Source: Neobacillus sp. DY30 (GTDB lineage: Bacteria; Bacillota; Bacilli; Bacillales; Cytobacillaceae). From it: a DNA stretch of 64,000 nt. The stretch's first letter is position 1. Every line of letters starts with the position of its first letter. Under the pieces are notes generated by a model. It was not told the DNA's origin and searched no databases. It worked only from the letters and a program-made list of their open reading frames with translations. The position numbers and the translations under genes are program-made. Positions 1 to 8,651 of the stretch are shown here, piece by piece. Location of the stretch: assembly GCF_030123065.1 (NCBI RefSeq), contig NZ_CP126093.1:283001-347000 (forward strand), given 5' to 3'.

Positions 1-96
1 TTTTCTTATGTCTGTAAATGTTTAGGGATTATTAATAAAGAAGAATATAAGCAAATAACAGGTAAGACCTTTTTAAATAATCCAACTAAAGACTAG
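1..96 (+). CDS. 3' end of a small XkdX-like phage protein (partial)
   Basis: Frame 1 is open from the first base to a TAG at 94-96, giving 31 residues that end in LNNPTKD. The stretch LGIINKEEYKQITGKTF resembles the C-terminal pattern of XkdX-family phage proteins (a short glycine-isoleucine turn, then a basic EEY..ITG motif). The start lies outside the window. XkdX genes usually sit among phage tail and holin genes, so prophage DNA may lie to the left, but nothing else here is phage-like. Only a motif resemblance supports the call. Confidence 0.35.
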   Translation, partial: FSYVCKCLGIINKEEYKQITGKTFLNNPTKD

Positions 97-256
97 GTTG
101 TCTGTATCTTTTTTTTCGAAAAATTAATTTCAATTGTAATGTGAAAAAATGAATTTGCTCTATCTATAGTGATTCCTTTTTTTTGACCAAAAAGTTGCGC
201 GTGTGCAAAATAGATGTCCGTTACCAATAAATCATAAAGGAAAAGAGGTATGTTTT

Positions 257-1189
257 ATGTTCCACTATTTGAAAAAATACTTGATTGTTCTAGCAGTTCT
301 AACTTTGTCACTTGTAGGTTGTTCAAGTACGGAAAAAACAAACAATAGCAGCGATAAATTAATCGTAACAACGACGATAGGAATGATTGCCGATGTAGTC
401 AAAAAGGTTGGAGGTGAACATGTAGAGGTGACGGGCCTAATGAAATCGGGTGTTGACCCTCATCTTTATAAAGCATCTCAAGGGGATATAAAAAAGTTGG
501 AGGATGCAGATCTTATTTTCTACAATGGTTTACATTTAGAGGGGAAAATGGTTGACATTTTTGAAAAGATGTCAAAGGAAAAGCCGACTGTTGCTGTCAC
601 AAAGGATATTCCAGAATCAGAATTACGTGCACCAGATGATGGAGCATACAGCCATGACCCTCACGTATGGTTTAATGTTCAGCTTTGGATTACAGCTACT
701 AAAACAATCGCAGACGAACTATCAAAGATTGACCCTGATAACGAAGCGGATTACTCGAAAAATGCTGAAGAATACATTCAACAATTGGAAGAACTAGATC
801 AGTATGCGAAAGAGCAGATTGCTACAATTCCGGAACAAACCCGCGTATTAGTGACAGCGCATGATGCTTTCGGTTATTTTGGTGAAGCATATGACATTAA
901 AGTAATGGGTCTACAAGGGATGAGCACAGCTTCTGAATACGGGTCTAAAGATGTTAGTAGCTTAAGAGATTACTTAGTTGAAAACAAGATTAAGGCTGTT
1001 TTTGTAGAATCAAGTGTTCCGAAAAAAGCAATTGAAGCTGTTATTGAAGGAGCTAAAGAACAGGGTCATGAAGTGGTTATCGGCGGAGAGTTGTTTTCTG
1101 ATGCTATGGGAGAAGCAGGCACAGAGGAAGGCACATACTTAGGAATGGTCCGACACAATGTTGATACAATCGTGAATGCATTAAAGTAA
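257..1189 (+). CDS. mntA: Manganese/zinc-type ABC transporter substrate-binding lipoprotein
   Basis: This is the extracellular metal-binding component of a cluster A-I ABC importer, anchored by a lipid. The chosen ATG (rather than an upstream ATG at 203) follows an AGAGG ribosome site by 8 bases and gives a proper lipoprotein signal: KK, a hydrophobic run, then the lipobox LVGC. About 310 residues. Likely metal ligands are visible in VDPHLYK (His), SHDPHVWFN (His), FVESS (Glu) and the later Asp region. The pattern fits the PsaA/TroA/MntA group better than ZnuA, because there is no long His-rich loop. It is the first gene of a five-gene operon; the DtxR/MntR-type regulator at its end suggests manganese, but zinc or iron cannot be excluded from sequence. 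A weak TTGACC / AAAATA promoter pair lies around 183-212. Confidence 0.88.
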   Translation: MFHYLKKYLIVLAVLTLSLVGCSSTEKTNNSSDKLIVTTTIGMIADVVKKVGGEHVEVTGLMKSGVDPHLYKASQGDIKKLEDADLIFYNGLHLEGKMVDIFEKMSKEKPTVAVTKDIPESELRAPDDGAYSHDPHVWFNVQLWITATKTIADELSKIDPDNEADYSKNAEEYIQQLEELDQYAKEQIATIPEQTRVLVTAHDAFGYFGEAYDIKVMGLQGMSTASEYGSKDVSSLRDYLVENKIKAVFVESSVPKKAIEAVIEGAKEQGHEVVIGGELFSDAMGEAGTEEGTYLGMVRHNVDTIVNALK

Positions 1190-1205
1190 AGGAGTCGATG
1201 AGAAA

Positions 1206-1958
1206 GTGACATCGCCAGTAACAGTAAATAATTTGACAGTTGCCTATCAAAAAAAGCCTGTTTTAGAAGATATCTCATTTAGTGTACCTGAAGGAAAGCT
1301 AATCGGTATTATTGGACCGAATGGGGCAGGGAAATCCACGTTAATTAAAGCCATCCTAGAATTAATCCCAACCATTAGTGGAAAGGTACAAATCTTTGGG
1401 AGCAGCTATAAACAAAGTCGAAAAAAAGTGGGGTATGTACCACAGAGGGAATCGGTGGACTGGGATTTTCCAACCGATGCCCTTGATGTTGTCACAATGG
1501 GTAGATACGGTCATTTAGGCTGGTTTAAACGTCCAGGTAAGACAGACACAGCCATTGCCATGGAATGCTTGGAAAAAGTAGGTATGAGCCAATTTGCAAA
1601 CAGGCAAATAAGTCAGTTATCTGGTGGACAGCAACAGCGGGTATTTTTAGCTCGTGCACTAGCACAAGATGCAGACCTATATTTTATGGATGAACCATTT
1701 GTCGGAGTCGATGCAGCAACAGAAAAAGCGATTATTACACTCTTAAATGACCTGAAAAAACAGGGGAAAACCGTTTTAGTTGTTCACCATGACCTTAATA
1801 CCGTGAAAGAGTATTTTGATTGGATTATGCTTTTAAATAAAAAATTGATTGGAATCGGGCCAACAGAGGTGTTGTTTACGAAGGATTATTTACAAACGAC
1901 GTATGGTGGTAAATTAACGATGCTAGAAAAAGATACTTCCCCGATCATCATAAGCTGA
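1206..1958 (+). CDS. mntB: Metal ABC transporter ATP-binding protein
   Basis: Cytoplasmic ATPase driving the metal importer. Walker A GPNGAGKST near residue 37, signature LSGGQQQR near 139, Walker B LYFMDEP near 160 and a switch His in VVHHD near 190 are all intact. The length of about 250 residues is normal for MntB/ZnuC. The start is a GTG about 11 bases after AAAGGAG; the ATG at 1198 hits a stop after three codons. It follows the binding protein by 16 bases and is followed by the first permease after 14 bases, so it is co-transcribed. Confidence 0.9.
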   Translation: MTSPVTVNNLTVAYQKKPVLEDISFSVPEGKLIGIIGPNGAGKSTLIKAILELIPTISGKVQIFGSSYKQSRKKVGYVPQRESVDWDFPTDALDVVTMGRYGHLGWFKRPGKTDTAIAMECLEKVGMSQFANRQISQLSGGQQQRVFLARALAQDADLYFMDEPFVGVDAATEKAIITLLNDLKKQGKTVLVVHHDLNTVKEYFDWIMLLNKKLIGIGPTEVLFTKDYLQTTYGGKLTMLEKDTSPIIIS

Positions 1959-1972
1959 GGTGAGGAATAAAC

Positions 1973-2899
1973 ATGAACTGGCTCGAAATATTTCAAGACC
2001 CTAATACGCAATGGATATTGCTAGGAACAATGTTGTTAGGATTAAGCAGCGGGGTCATTGGTAGCTTTGCCTATTTACGTAAGCAGTCATTAATGGGGGA
2101 TGCTTTAGCTCATGCAGCTCTCCCAGGTGTTTGTATTGCCTTTATGCTGACAGGAACTAAATCGATCTTCTTCTTTCTAATTGGTGCGATTATTGCTGGG
2201 ATTGTCGCAACCTTCATGATTGGTTATATTACGAGAAATTCTCGTATTAAGCAGGATTCTGCCTTAGGGATTATTTTAACGGTATTTTTTGGGTTTGGGA
2301 TTGTGCTTTTAACCCAAATTCAGCATAGTGACAGCGGTAATCAGAGCGGGTTGGATAAATTTCTGTTCGGTCAGGCTGCCTCGATGGTGCAATCTGATGT
2401 GTACACGATGACAATAATTAGTATCATTCTTGTCACATTGTCGATTTTGTTTTTCAAAGAATTTAAGCTCCTTTCCTTTGACCCAGGTTTTGCAAAGGGG
2501 ATTGGACTGCCAACGTTAATTTTGGATCAATTTATTATGCTATTAATTGTTACAGCAGTGGTGGTAGGAATTCAGGCAGTTGGGGTGGTACTTATGGCAG
2601 CTTTACTTATTACACCAGCAGTCGCCGCTAGGTATTGGACAGAAAAGCTACACATTATGGTGATTATGTCAGGTATTTTTGGGGCGTTGAGTGGGTTCAC
2701 TGGTACAATCATCAGTACGACAGCTAATAATCTTCCGACAGGACCACTTGCAGTATTATCAGCAACCGTTATATTTTTGTTTTCGGTCATATTTGCACCA
2801 AGAAGAGGTGTTATTGCAAAAAGCTTGCTGCAGCTTTCTGCAAGGAAAAACTATAACAAACAATATACGAGTCAAAAAGTAAAGGAGAAGTCCTTATGA
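1973..2899 (+). CDS. mntC: Metal ABC transporter permease (first)
   Basis: Integral membrane permease of the ABC-3 family. Eight or so hydrophobic segments span the 308 residues, and the family stretch LRKQSLMGDALAHAALPG lies near residues 35-53. The C-terminal 35 residues are basic and hydrophilic and extend beyond the usual core. The ATG follows GAGGTGAGG. Its stop overlaps the start of the next permease by four bases (ATGA at 2896-2899), which implies translational coupling and fits a heterodimeric membrane channel. Confidence 0.87.
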   Translation: MNWLEIFQDPNTQWILLGTMLLGLSSGVIGSFAYLRKQSLMGDALAHAALPGVCIAFMLTGTKSIFFFLIGAIIAGIVATFMIGYITRNSRIKQDSALGIILTVFFGFGIVLLTQIQHSDSGNQSGLDKFLFGQAASMVQSDVYTMTIISIILVTLSILFFKEFKLLSFDPGFAKGIGLPTLILDQFIMLLIVTAVVVGIQAVGVVLMAALLITPAVAARYWTEKLHIMVIMSGIFGALSGFTGTIISTTANNLPTGPLAVLSATVIFLFSVIFAPRRGVIAKSLLQLSARKNYNKQYTSQKVKEKSL

Positions 2900-3768
2900 A
2901 TGATATGTGGATTATCCTCATTGGTGCACTGGTCGCCTGCTCCTGCTGTATCGTAGGTTGTTTTCTTGTTTTACGAAAGATGTCCATGATCGGTGATGCG
3001 ATTAGTCACTCGGTTTTACCTGGAATTGTTCTCGCCTTTTTATTCAGCGGCGGTTCAAGAGACTCCATTTTCATGATGCTAGGTGCTGCAGCTTTAGGTT
3101 TGATAACCGTATTTTTAATTCAAATGTTTCAAAATTCAGGTGTACAATCAGATGCATCAATCGGGGTTGTTTTTACTGCTTTATTTGCAGTAGGAGTTGT
3201 GTTGGTGAGTATTTTTACCCGAGAAGTGGATTTGGATTTAGATTGTGTGCTTTATGGAGAAATAGCCTACGCCCCTTGGGACACTTTTGAGATTGGCGGT
3301 AAAAGTCTTGGTCCAAGAGCGGTGTGGGGGGTAGGTGCAAGCTTGCTGTTGAACATAATTGTGATCGGGTTATTTTATAAGCAGTTTAAGCTTTGTTCCT
3401 TTGATCCTGCATTAGCAGCTGCTCTTGGTATCCCAGTCGCATTATTTCACTATTTATTAATGGGGTTAGTTTCTGTATCAACGGTAGCATCCTTTGAAAG
3501 TGTAGGTGCAATTTTAGTTGTTGGAATGATTATTGTACCTGCTGCCACAGCTTATCTTCTGACGGAAAAATTAAGTATTATGATTGCCATTAGCATGGTT
3601 ATTGGCATCATCAGTTCGGTAGTTGGTTATTATGTTGCCTATTTATTTGATGCTTCTATAGCAGGTTCTATGATTACCGTCGCTGGTGCTATCTTTTTAC
3701 TTGTATTCTTGTTATCACCAACACATGGTGTTGTGATGAAGAAATGGAGAAGAATGAAAATGGTCTGA
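2896..3768 (+). CDS. mntD: Metal ABC transporter permease (second)
   Basis: Second ABC-3 family permease, 290 residues, homologous to the preceding gene. It carries the parallel motif VLRKMSMIGDAISHSVLPG near residue 24 and multiple hydrophobic helices. The AAAGGAGAAG ribosome site lies inside the end of the upstream gene. In B. subtilis, mntABCD also has two different permeases, so the gene order matches. The regulator gene follows after 23 bases. Confidence 0.87.
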   Translation: MNDMWIILIGALVACSCCIVGCFLVLRKMSMIGDAISHSVLPGIVLAFLFSGGSRDSIFMMLGAAALGLITVFLIQMFQNSGVQSDASIGVVFTALFAVGVVLVSIFTREVDLDLDCVLYGEIAYAPWDTFEIGGKSLGPRAVWGVGASLLLNIIVIGLFYKQFKLCSFDPALAAALGIPVALFHYLLMGLVSVSTVASFESVGAILVVGMIIVPAATAYLLTEKLSIMIAISMVIGIISSVVGYYVAYLFDASIAGSMITVAGAIFLLVFLLSPTHGVVMKKWRRMKMV

Positions 3769-3791
3769 TTGGAGGGGAATGAAACTTCTAT

Positions 3792-4181
3792 ATGACTTCA
3801 GCAAATGAAGAGAAATACCTAGAAGAGATTTATTACTCAGTCTGTAAAAACGGTTATGCCCGCGTTTCACATTTGGCTAAATCATTAAATGTTTCCGCCT
3901 CTTCTGTCTCCAAGATGCTTGGAAAGCTAACACAGGAGGAATTTGTTGATTACAAGCCTTATGGGATTATTACTTTGACAGAAAAAGGGTTAACAAGTGG
4001 AATGAAGCTGGCTAAAAATCATCAAATCCTCGTTAATTTGTTCCGTTATATTGGCATGGAAGAAGAGGAAATTGATCAAGAAGTAAGAAATATAGAATAC
4101 TATATTAGCAATAAGGCTTTAGAATGTATTAAAGCTTTTTTGGCGGAAAGAGATTTTACAGTTCGGCAACATTTAAAATAA
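3792..4181 (+). CDS. MntR/DtxR-family regulator with altered metal site
   Basis: A 129-residue protein with the MntR layout: an N-terminal winged helix-turn-helix (YARVSHLAKSLNVSASSVSKML, residues 22-43) and a short dimerisation domain; B. subtilis MntR has 142 residues. MntR binds Mn with Asp8, Glu11, His77, Glu99, Glu102 and His103. The same positions here are Lys8, Glu11, His77, Arg99, Glu102 and Tyr103, so three of six ligands are gone, two of them replaced by basic residues. No SH3-like third domain is present. It may be metal-independent, sense something else, or act as a dominant partner of a true MntR elsewhere. GGAGGGG lies 14 bases before the ATG, a long spacing. Last gene of the transporter operon. 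Confidence 0.8.
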   Translation: MTSANEEKYLEEIYYSVCKNGYARVSHLAKSLNVSASSVSKMLGKLTQEEFVDYKPYGIITLTEKGLTSGMKLAKNHQILVNLFRYIGMEEEEIDQEVRNIEYYISNKALECIKAFLAERDFTVRQHLK

Positions 4182-4553
4182 AAAAGCAGTGGCAAATGGC
4201 ATAGATCTATGCTCCTGACATGAAGAAGTAGAAAAAGCTTTAATATAATAGTTGGTTGAAGAAGTAGTCAACTGCTGCCCCTAAACATTGAACTTATGTC
4301 CCGGGGGAGCAGGGCGCTATATTCAATTCCTTGGGATAATCCCCTGCGGGTTAACTATAATAAATTAGAAGGGTTGTGCCTGGGTTTAAACCCTAATGAA
4401 TTAACTAGCTCTTCTGGGACATTACTGAAGAACAATATAAAAAATAAGAAGCTATGCTTGTTAATGCGTAAACCTCACCACCATCCCAATTGTTTCCACA
4501 TACACTCTAGACATGTTGAGTGTTTGAACAATGGTGACGATTTCTGCATTAAA

Positions 4554-4708
4554 TTGCTAACATTTTGCTAATGCAATCCAGTGAAAAACGGTAATATCCC
4601 TTTAAAGATGTTACAGACAGAAATTAACAAAACCTTGATTTATCGCACTTTTCGCACACATCGTTAAAGATATTATACACTCTCATCATACGGGCGGTAT
4701 GATGTAAT
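4554..4708 (+). repeat. Dispersed intergenic element, copy A
   Basis: 155 bases that match 13272-13426 at roughly 80 percent by eye, with equal length and almost no gaps. Shared blocks include GCTAACATTTTGCTAA, GAAAAACGGTAA, TTAAAGATGTTACA, TTATACACTCTCATC and ACGGGCGG. TTAAAGAT-TTA occurs twice inside the element. The right end forms a perfect hairpin here (CATCATAC, loop GGGCG, GTATGATG). Neither copy has a protein-coding frame. Further right both copies are followed by an ATAAAAAAC block, a CCTA..CAAAA.GCTAAC block and a long terminator hairpin, so the homologous unit may reach about 300 bases. Confidence 0.75.
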
Positions 4709-4828
4709 TAGGGCTTTAAAACCCTGTTATATCAACGTCTAAAATAATAATATGCTTTTCTTGTCCTCGGATTTGTCCCCGTTCTATAAAAAACCCGGCA
4801 ACCTATGACAAAAAGCTAACTATAGGAG

Positions 4829-4872
4829 AAGGTCTTTCATCAGTTTGCTAAACTGATGGGAGGCCTTTTCTT
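4829..4872 (+). terminator. Rho-independent terminator-like hairpin beside copy A
   Basis: AAGGTCTTTCATCAGTTT pairs through a short GCT-type loop with AAACTGATGGGAGGCCTT, followed by TTC and T-rich sequence. It belongs to a set of similar long hairpins in this window (16235, 48580, 56827) that share an AAGGCCTTTC..CAGTTT / AAACTG..GGAAGGCC theme. Confidence 0.65.
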
Positions 4873-5115
4873 CCATGTTTGATGTCATATCAGCTGTGGT
4901 GTGAGGTTACTCTTTTATTTTGTTAAAAGGTACAAAGGATTATGGAGACGGTTTAGATGATGGAAGCAACACAATAGACTCGAAGTTTCTGTTAAGAAGT
5001 TAGATATAACTCAGGAATATCTAAAATGTGGCCATTTTCTTATAACTAACTTCTAAAATAAAACTAAACTTGAATAGGTAGTTCATTGTATAGTGGTGGT
5101 TGTTCTTATTTGGTT

Positions 5116-6048
5116 TTATCTTTCTAACATCATACGTTTTGCTTCAAAATATAAAGCTTGAATAAATTTCTTTATATTGATTCGTGTGGAAGTGAACACT
5201 GGTTTTGAGTCATTTTTTAACTCTGTCATCTTTTTGCGAACGATAGTAAAGTCAAAAAACTGGGAAGAATACTTTTCAAATTTTGCATTTGAGAAATCTG
5301 TTAGTCCCAAAGATGCTAAGTGATTCAATGACTGATTAATTGTTCTTCGAACTCGTTGTTTAGAAGCTTTTGCCTCCCTTCTTAAAGCCCCTTCATCAGC
5401 AGTAGCTCCAAGCTTTTTATTGGCTAAATACTCATAAATATCATTAAGAGATGGTAATCCGTGTTCAAATGTATTCTTTTTCTCATAATTAAATAAAAAA
5501 GCCAATATTTCTATTAAATCTTTGCTGCCACTCTCACCAGAAATACCTAATTCTGTAAAAAGTAATTCACCATAATTTTTAATATTATATTCCTTAAAAG
5601 ATGTCTCCTTGTGATGTAACATTGTATCCATATGAAGTACAGTATTTAATGACTTTTGAATGTCATGAATTGATTTTTCTAGTCGAGTATGATCCATGAC
5701 TTTTCGGATGATAGCAAGCACTTCTATCTTATTAATTGGCTTTAAAATGTAGTTTTCTATTCCAAGTGTATATGCTTTACTAATCAGTTCTTTTGACTCT
5801 ATTTGAGAAATCATTATGATTTTACCTTTAAAAGTCGGTTTGATATATTTTATGGTTTCAAGACCATCACGATTTGGCATTAATAAATCAATCAATAAAA
5901 TATCGACCTTTTTTAAATTTAAAGTTTCTCCATTTAATAATGCCCCATCATCGGATTCGCCAACAACTTGACCTAGTTCTTCATCCTCGATAAATTGAGC
6001 AAGCATGGACCGAACGATTACATCATCATCTGTTATATAAAAGTTCAT
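5116..6048 (-). CDS. glnL: GlnL/YcbB-type response regulator
   Basis: Response regulator of the glutamine-sensing two-component system known in B. subtilis as GlnK-GlnL (YcbA-YcbB), which activates the glutaminase operon. Receiver domain at residues 1-115 with the acidic pocket ITDDDV, phospho-acceptor Asp54 (ILLIDLLMP), Ser81 and Lys103 (LKP). The C-terminal half is the YcbB-type DNA-binding region, not a common OmpR or LuxR domain. The ATG at 6048 is preferred to a TTG at 6051 because AAAAGGAG sits 8 bases upstream; its A is also the last base of the kinase stop, so the two genes are translationally coupled. Its target promoter lies on the far side of the kinase gene. Confidence 0.87.
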   Translation of the reverse strand: MNFYITDDDVIVRSMLAQFIEDEELGQVVGESDDGALLNGETLNLKKVDILLIDLLMPNRDGLETIKYIKPTFKGKIIMISQIESKELISKAYTLGIENYILKPINKIEVLAIIRKVMDHTRLEKSIHDIQKSLNTVLHMDTMLHHKETSFKEYNIKNYGELLFTELGISGESGSKDLIEILAFLFNYEKKNTFEHGLPSLNDIYEYLANKKLGATADEGALRREAKASKQRVRRTINQSLNHLASLGLTDFSNAKFEKYSSQFFDFTIVRKKMTELKNDSKPVFTSTRINIKKFIQALYFEAKRMMLER

Positions 6049-7364
6049 CAAGAATTCTCCTTTTCAATCAAGTTATCAACAGGCAAAAGAATAATGAAAA
6101 CTGTTCCTTTTTCGTTTGAGCCGCGTTTGAAGGTGACGTTTCCATTAAGCTTTTTGACCATATGTTCAACAAAAGTTAATCCAATACCTGTTGAGGGATA
6201 CCCCATACCGTCAAATTTAGTAGTAAAGCCAGGTTTAAATATTAATTCCCTATTTTTATCTGTAATTCCTGGGCCGTCATCTTCGATCTGAAATTGAACC
6301 GAGTTATGTAGGAAACCTACCTCTATATGGATTGTTCCCTTTTCTATAATCGCTTCTACAGCGTTTGCAACTAAATTGTTAACAATCGATAGAATGGTAT
6401 AAATATGGTAATTGGGGTGATTTCCTTTTATGTTATAACTAAAAAGAATATCTTTTTCTAATAAATGTGCATACTTTTCATTTGCTCGTACAATTATTTT
6501 AATCAGATCAGAAATATTGACATAGTCTGTAAAACCTTCATTTGAGATAAGTTTTGATAAGCCTGCAAAAATTCTCTGATTATCTTTTTTAATCTCGTGT
6601 ATTTCACCAGCTATTTCTAGTAATTGTTGACTGGTTTTTTTAATAAATTTATTGTCTACAATTTCATTTTGAATGAATTTTCTATATAATTCGTAAGTTT
6701 TCATTGTAACTGTTTCCGAATTTTGTAGTGTTTTTTTTAAATGAATAGATTCCTCATATAAATTAGATACGTGCAATAACATATGTTCATTATGCTTTCG
6801 AACTTCTATCTCCCGGGATTGTGCTTCATAAAGTTTCATCATACTAAAGACCCCTAAAACCATAAAGCTATGAGTAAGAGCAATAAAAAACATCTCAATA
6901 AATGAGCCTGAAGTAATCGTAACTTTAAAAATAATATACTGTATAAATATCTCTACAAGATTGGACAATATTTCAATGGTTATCCCAAAGAAACCAATGA
7001 TCAAAGGTCGACGATGAAAATGATTTACTTTTACTATATAAAAAATGCAAGTATAGGTGAAGTAAAAGAAAAAACTGGGATAATGAGTTTCGAAAGAAAT
7101 TAGCCAGTTAAAGTTTGCTTCCATTATGAAATCTAATAGAATACGAAAAAGTACAACTAGCATTGCTGTTAGAAAGCCTGGGATAATGGCGGTTTTTCTT
7201 AAAAATAATAGGAATAAGAAAAGGGTTGGCGGACCTAAGCTAACTCGAAACGTCTCATTAATGGGATAAAAATTTATTTCACCTGCTATTGGAACAAAAA
7301 GTATCATGAGTAGAATAATGGTACGATCTTTCCTTAATAAAAGATTAACACTCAAAACGATCAC
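6048..7364 (-). CDS. glnK: GlnK/YcbA-type sensor histidine kinase
   Basis: Membrane histidine kinase paired with GlnL. The N-terminal 175 residues hold about six hydrophobic segments. The phospho-acceptor is probably His256 in IHEIKKDNQRI, followed by an HATPase_c domain with N-box NNLVANAVEA (about 329-338), G1 DDGPGI (362-367) and G2 STGIGL (391-396). The H-box differs from the classical HisKA form, as in the YcbA/CitS-like group. The start is a GTG with a weak GGGAAG site; an in-frame TTG nine bases downstream is an alternative. Divergent from the glutaminase gene across a 243-base control region. Some authors use glnJ for this gene. Confidence 0.85.
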   Translation of the reverse strand: MIVLSVNLLLRKDRTIILLMILFVPIAGEINFYPINETFRVSLGPPTLFLFLLFLRKTAIIPGFLTAMLVVLFRILLDFIMEANFNWLISFETHYPSFFFYFTYTCIFYIVKVNHFHRRPLIIGFFGITIEILSNLVEIFIQYIIFKVTITSGSFIEMFFIALTHSFMVLGVFSMMKLYEAQSREIEVRKHNEHMLLHVSNLYEESIHLKKTLQNSETVTMKTYELYRKFIQNEIVDNKFIKKTSQQLLEIAGEIHEIKKDNQRIFAGLSKLISNEGFTDYVNISDLIKIIVRANEKYAHLLEKDILFSYNIKGNHPNYHIYTILSIVNNLVANAVEAIIEKGTIHIEVGFLHNSVQFQIEDDGPGITDKNRELIFKPGFTTKFDGMGYPSTGIGLTFVEHMVKKLNGNVTFKRGSNEKGTVFIILLPVDNLIEKENS

Positions 7365-7518
7365 TTCCCATTTAAGATTTCGAATAGTAATGATAGTTTA
7401 AATAAAAAGTTCTTCTGAATCAACAACGGATTATCTGAATATTATTTAGCTGTTCAGCTTAGTGTATGTGTATGAAATAGTAATAAATTAAAAATAATTT
7501 TCTGGTGAGTTTGTAGTG

Positions 7519-7534
7519 TTCTGTTTCTTTTTGT
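7519..7534 (+). promoter_or_regulatory. Predicted GlnL-binding direct repeat
   Basis: TTCTGT-TTCT-TTTTGT matches the TTTTGT-N4-TTTTGT direct repeat described for B. subtilis GlnL with one mismatch. It lies 89 bases before the glutaminase start. A second TTTGTAG copy at 7510-7516 precedes it. Its position just upstream of an A/T-rich -10-like stretch (about 7546-7560) fits activation of glsA. Confidence 0.6.
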
Positions 7535-7578
7535 AGCATAGATCCTAAACTGAATTATATCGAATGAACTTAGAAAGT

Positions 7579-7592
7579 GGAAAGCGCTTACA
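7579..7592 (+). promoter_or_regulatory. CcpA cre site at the glsA translation start region
   Basis: GGAAAGCGCTTACA matches the cre consensus TGWAANCGNTNWCA at 13 of 14 positions. It abuts the ribosome binding site AGAGGGGGG (7592-7600) and lies downstream of the likely promoter, so CcpA would block elongation or initiation when preferred carbon is present. Confidence 0.65.
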
Positions 7593-7607
7593 GAGGGGGG
7601 CGGGAAA

Positions 7608-8600
7608 GTGTATCAGCAAAAGATAAATGAAATAAATCAAGAGAGTGACCTCATGGAGGAAAAATACCTTGATGAATGTGTCAGGAAATACCGTTTGCTT
7701 GGTATGAAAGGCCGATGTGCTGATTATATCCCAGCTTTAAGCGAATCTAACCGATCGGATTTAGGAGTTTACATGATTAGTTCTGATGGTCTTGAGATTA
7801 AGGCAGGAGATTGGCAAGTTCCTTTTACTTTGCAAAGTATTTCAAAAGTGATTAGTTTTATAGCGGCATGTTTAGACCGTGGAATTCCATATGTATTAAA
7901 TCACGTTGATGTCGAACCAACAGGGGACGCTTTTAACTCTATCGTTCGTTTAGAAATGCATAAACCAGGTAAACCGTTCAACCCAATGATTAACGTGGGA
8001 GCGATTACAGTCACATCTCTTCTTATTGGGGAATCCCCAGAGCAAAAGTTAGAATCGATCTATGTATTAATAGAAAAAATGATTGGGAGACGACCAACCT
8101 TTAATGAAAAGGTATTTCAGTCTGAGTGGAAAACAGCAAATCGAAATAGAGCTTTAGCTTATTATTTGAAAGAAAGCGGATTTTTAGAGTCAGAAGTAGA
8201 AGATGTGTTAAAAGTTTACTTAAAACAATGTTCAATTGAAGTAAATACAAAAGATATTGCGTTAATTGGGTTAATTATATCTAATAATGGTTACGACACA
8301 ATTCAAAAAAGACAAGTCTTTCCTAAACAAATAGGGAAGTTAATCAAAGGTTTAATGCTAACTTGCGGGATGTATAATGCTTCAGGGAAATTTGCAGCAT
8401 TTGTTGGAATTCCAGCAAAAAGTGGCGTGTCGGGTGGGATTATGGCATCAGTTCCAGCTAGATATCGACAAAATACACCTTTTCAAATAGGGTGTGGTAT
8501 TGGGATTTATGGACCTGCTATAGATGAATATGGAAATAGCCTGGCAGGTGTTGAGTTATTAAAACATCTTGCAGAGGTATATGAACTCAGTATTTTTTAA
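7608..8600 (+). CDS. glsA: Glutaminase
   Basis: Cytoplasmic glutaminase converting glutamine to glutamate and ammonia. The 330 residues carry the beta-lactamase-like fold motifs of the family: the catalytic SxxK (Ser77-Ile-Ser-Lys80), NPMINVGAI near 126, and GVSGGIMASVPAR near 275. A 20-residue N-terminal extension precedes the usual start region. The GTG follows a strong AGAGGGGGG. The gene is preceded by a GlnL site and a cre, and is followed by asparaginase and aspartase, so it opens an amide-to-dicarboxylate operon. B. subtilis pairs glsA with glnT, which is absent here. Confidence 0.92.
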   Translation: MYQQKINEINQESDLMEEKYLDECVRKYRLLGMKGRCADYIPALSESNRSDLGVYMISSDGLEIKAGDWQVPFTLQSISKVISFIAACLDRGIPYVLNHVDVEPTGDAFNSIVRLEMHKPGKPFNPMINVGAITVTSLLIGESPEQKLESIYVLIEKMIGRRPTFNEKVFQSEWKTANRNRALAYYLKESGFLESEVEDVLKVYLKQCSIEVNTKDIALIGLIISNNGYDTIQKRQVFPKQIGKLIKGLMLTCGMYNASGKFAAFVGIPAKSGVSGGIMASVPARYRQNTPFQIGCGIGIYGPAIDEYGNSLAGVELLKHLAEVYELSIF

Positions 8601-8651
8601 TTATTGAGCTATTTTATTACTGAAAATGAAAGTTATAAAGGGGATATTATC

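Larger units (their letters stand above)
4182..5115. other. Long intergenic region with a dispersed element and a terminator
   Basis: 934 bases between convergent transcription units. The left part (about 4290-4450) reads as plausible protein in one + frame (MSRGSRALYSIPWDNPLRVN and onward to a GLCLGLNPNEL segment), but it has no ribosome site, and the rest of that frame runs into the dispersed element, so it may be a gene remnant. The centre holds repeat copy A (4554-4708), the right part a strong hairpin (4829-4872). From 4880 to 5115 nothing recognisable was seen. Confidence 0.5.

Noticed and set aside
1..256. A prophage at the left edge
   Set aside because: Only a 31-codon tail resembles a phage protein; nothing else in the window is phage-like.
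4296..4571. 91-codon + strand ORF after the MntR-like gene
   Set aside because: No ribosome binding site, and its 3' third lies inside the dispersed non-coding element; kept only as a possible remnant in the gap description.
8604..8651. Upstream TTG start of asparaginase
   Set aside because: No ribosome site, and the N-terminus of AnsA begins exactly at the TTG 8652 that has one.
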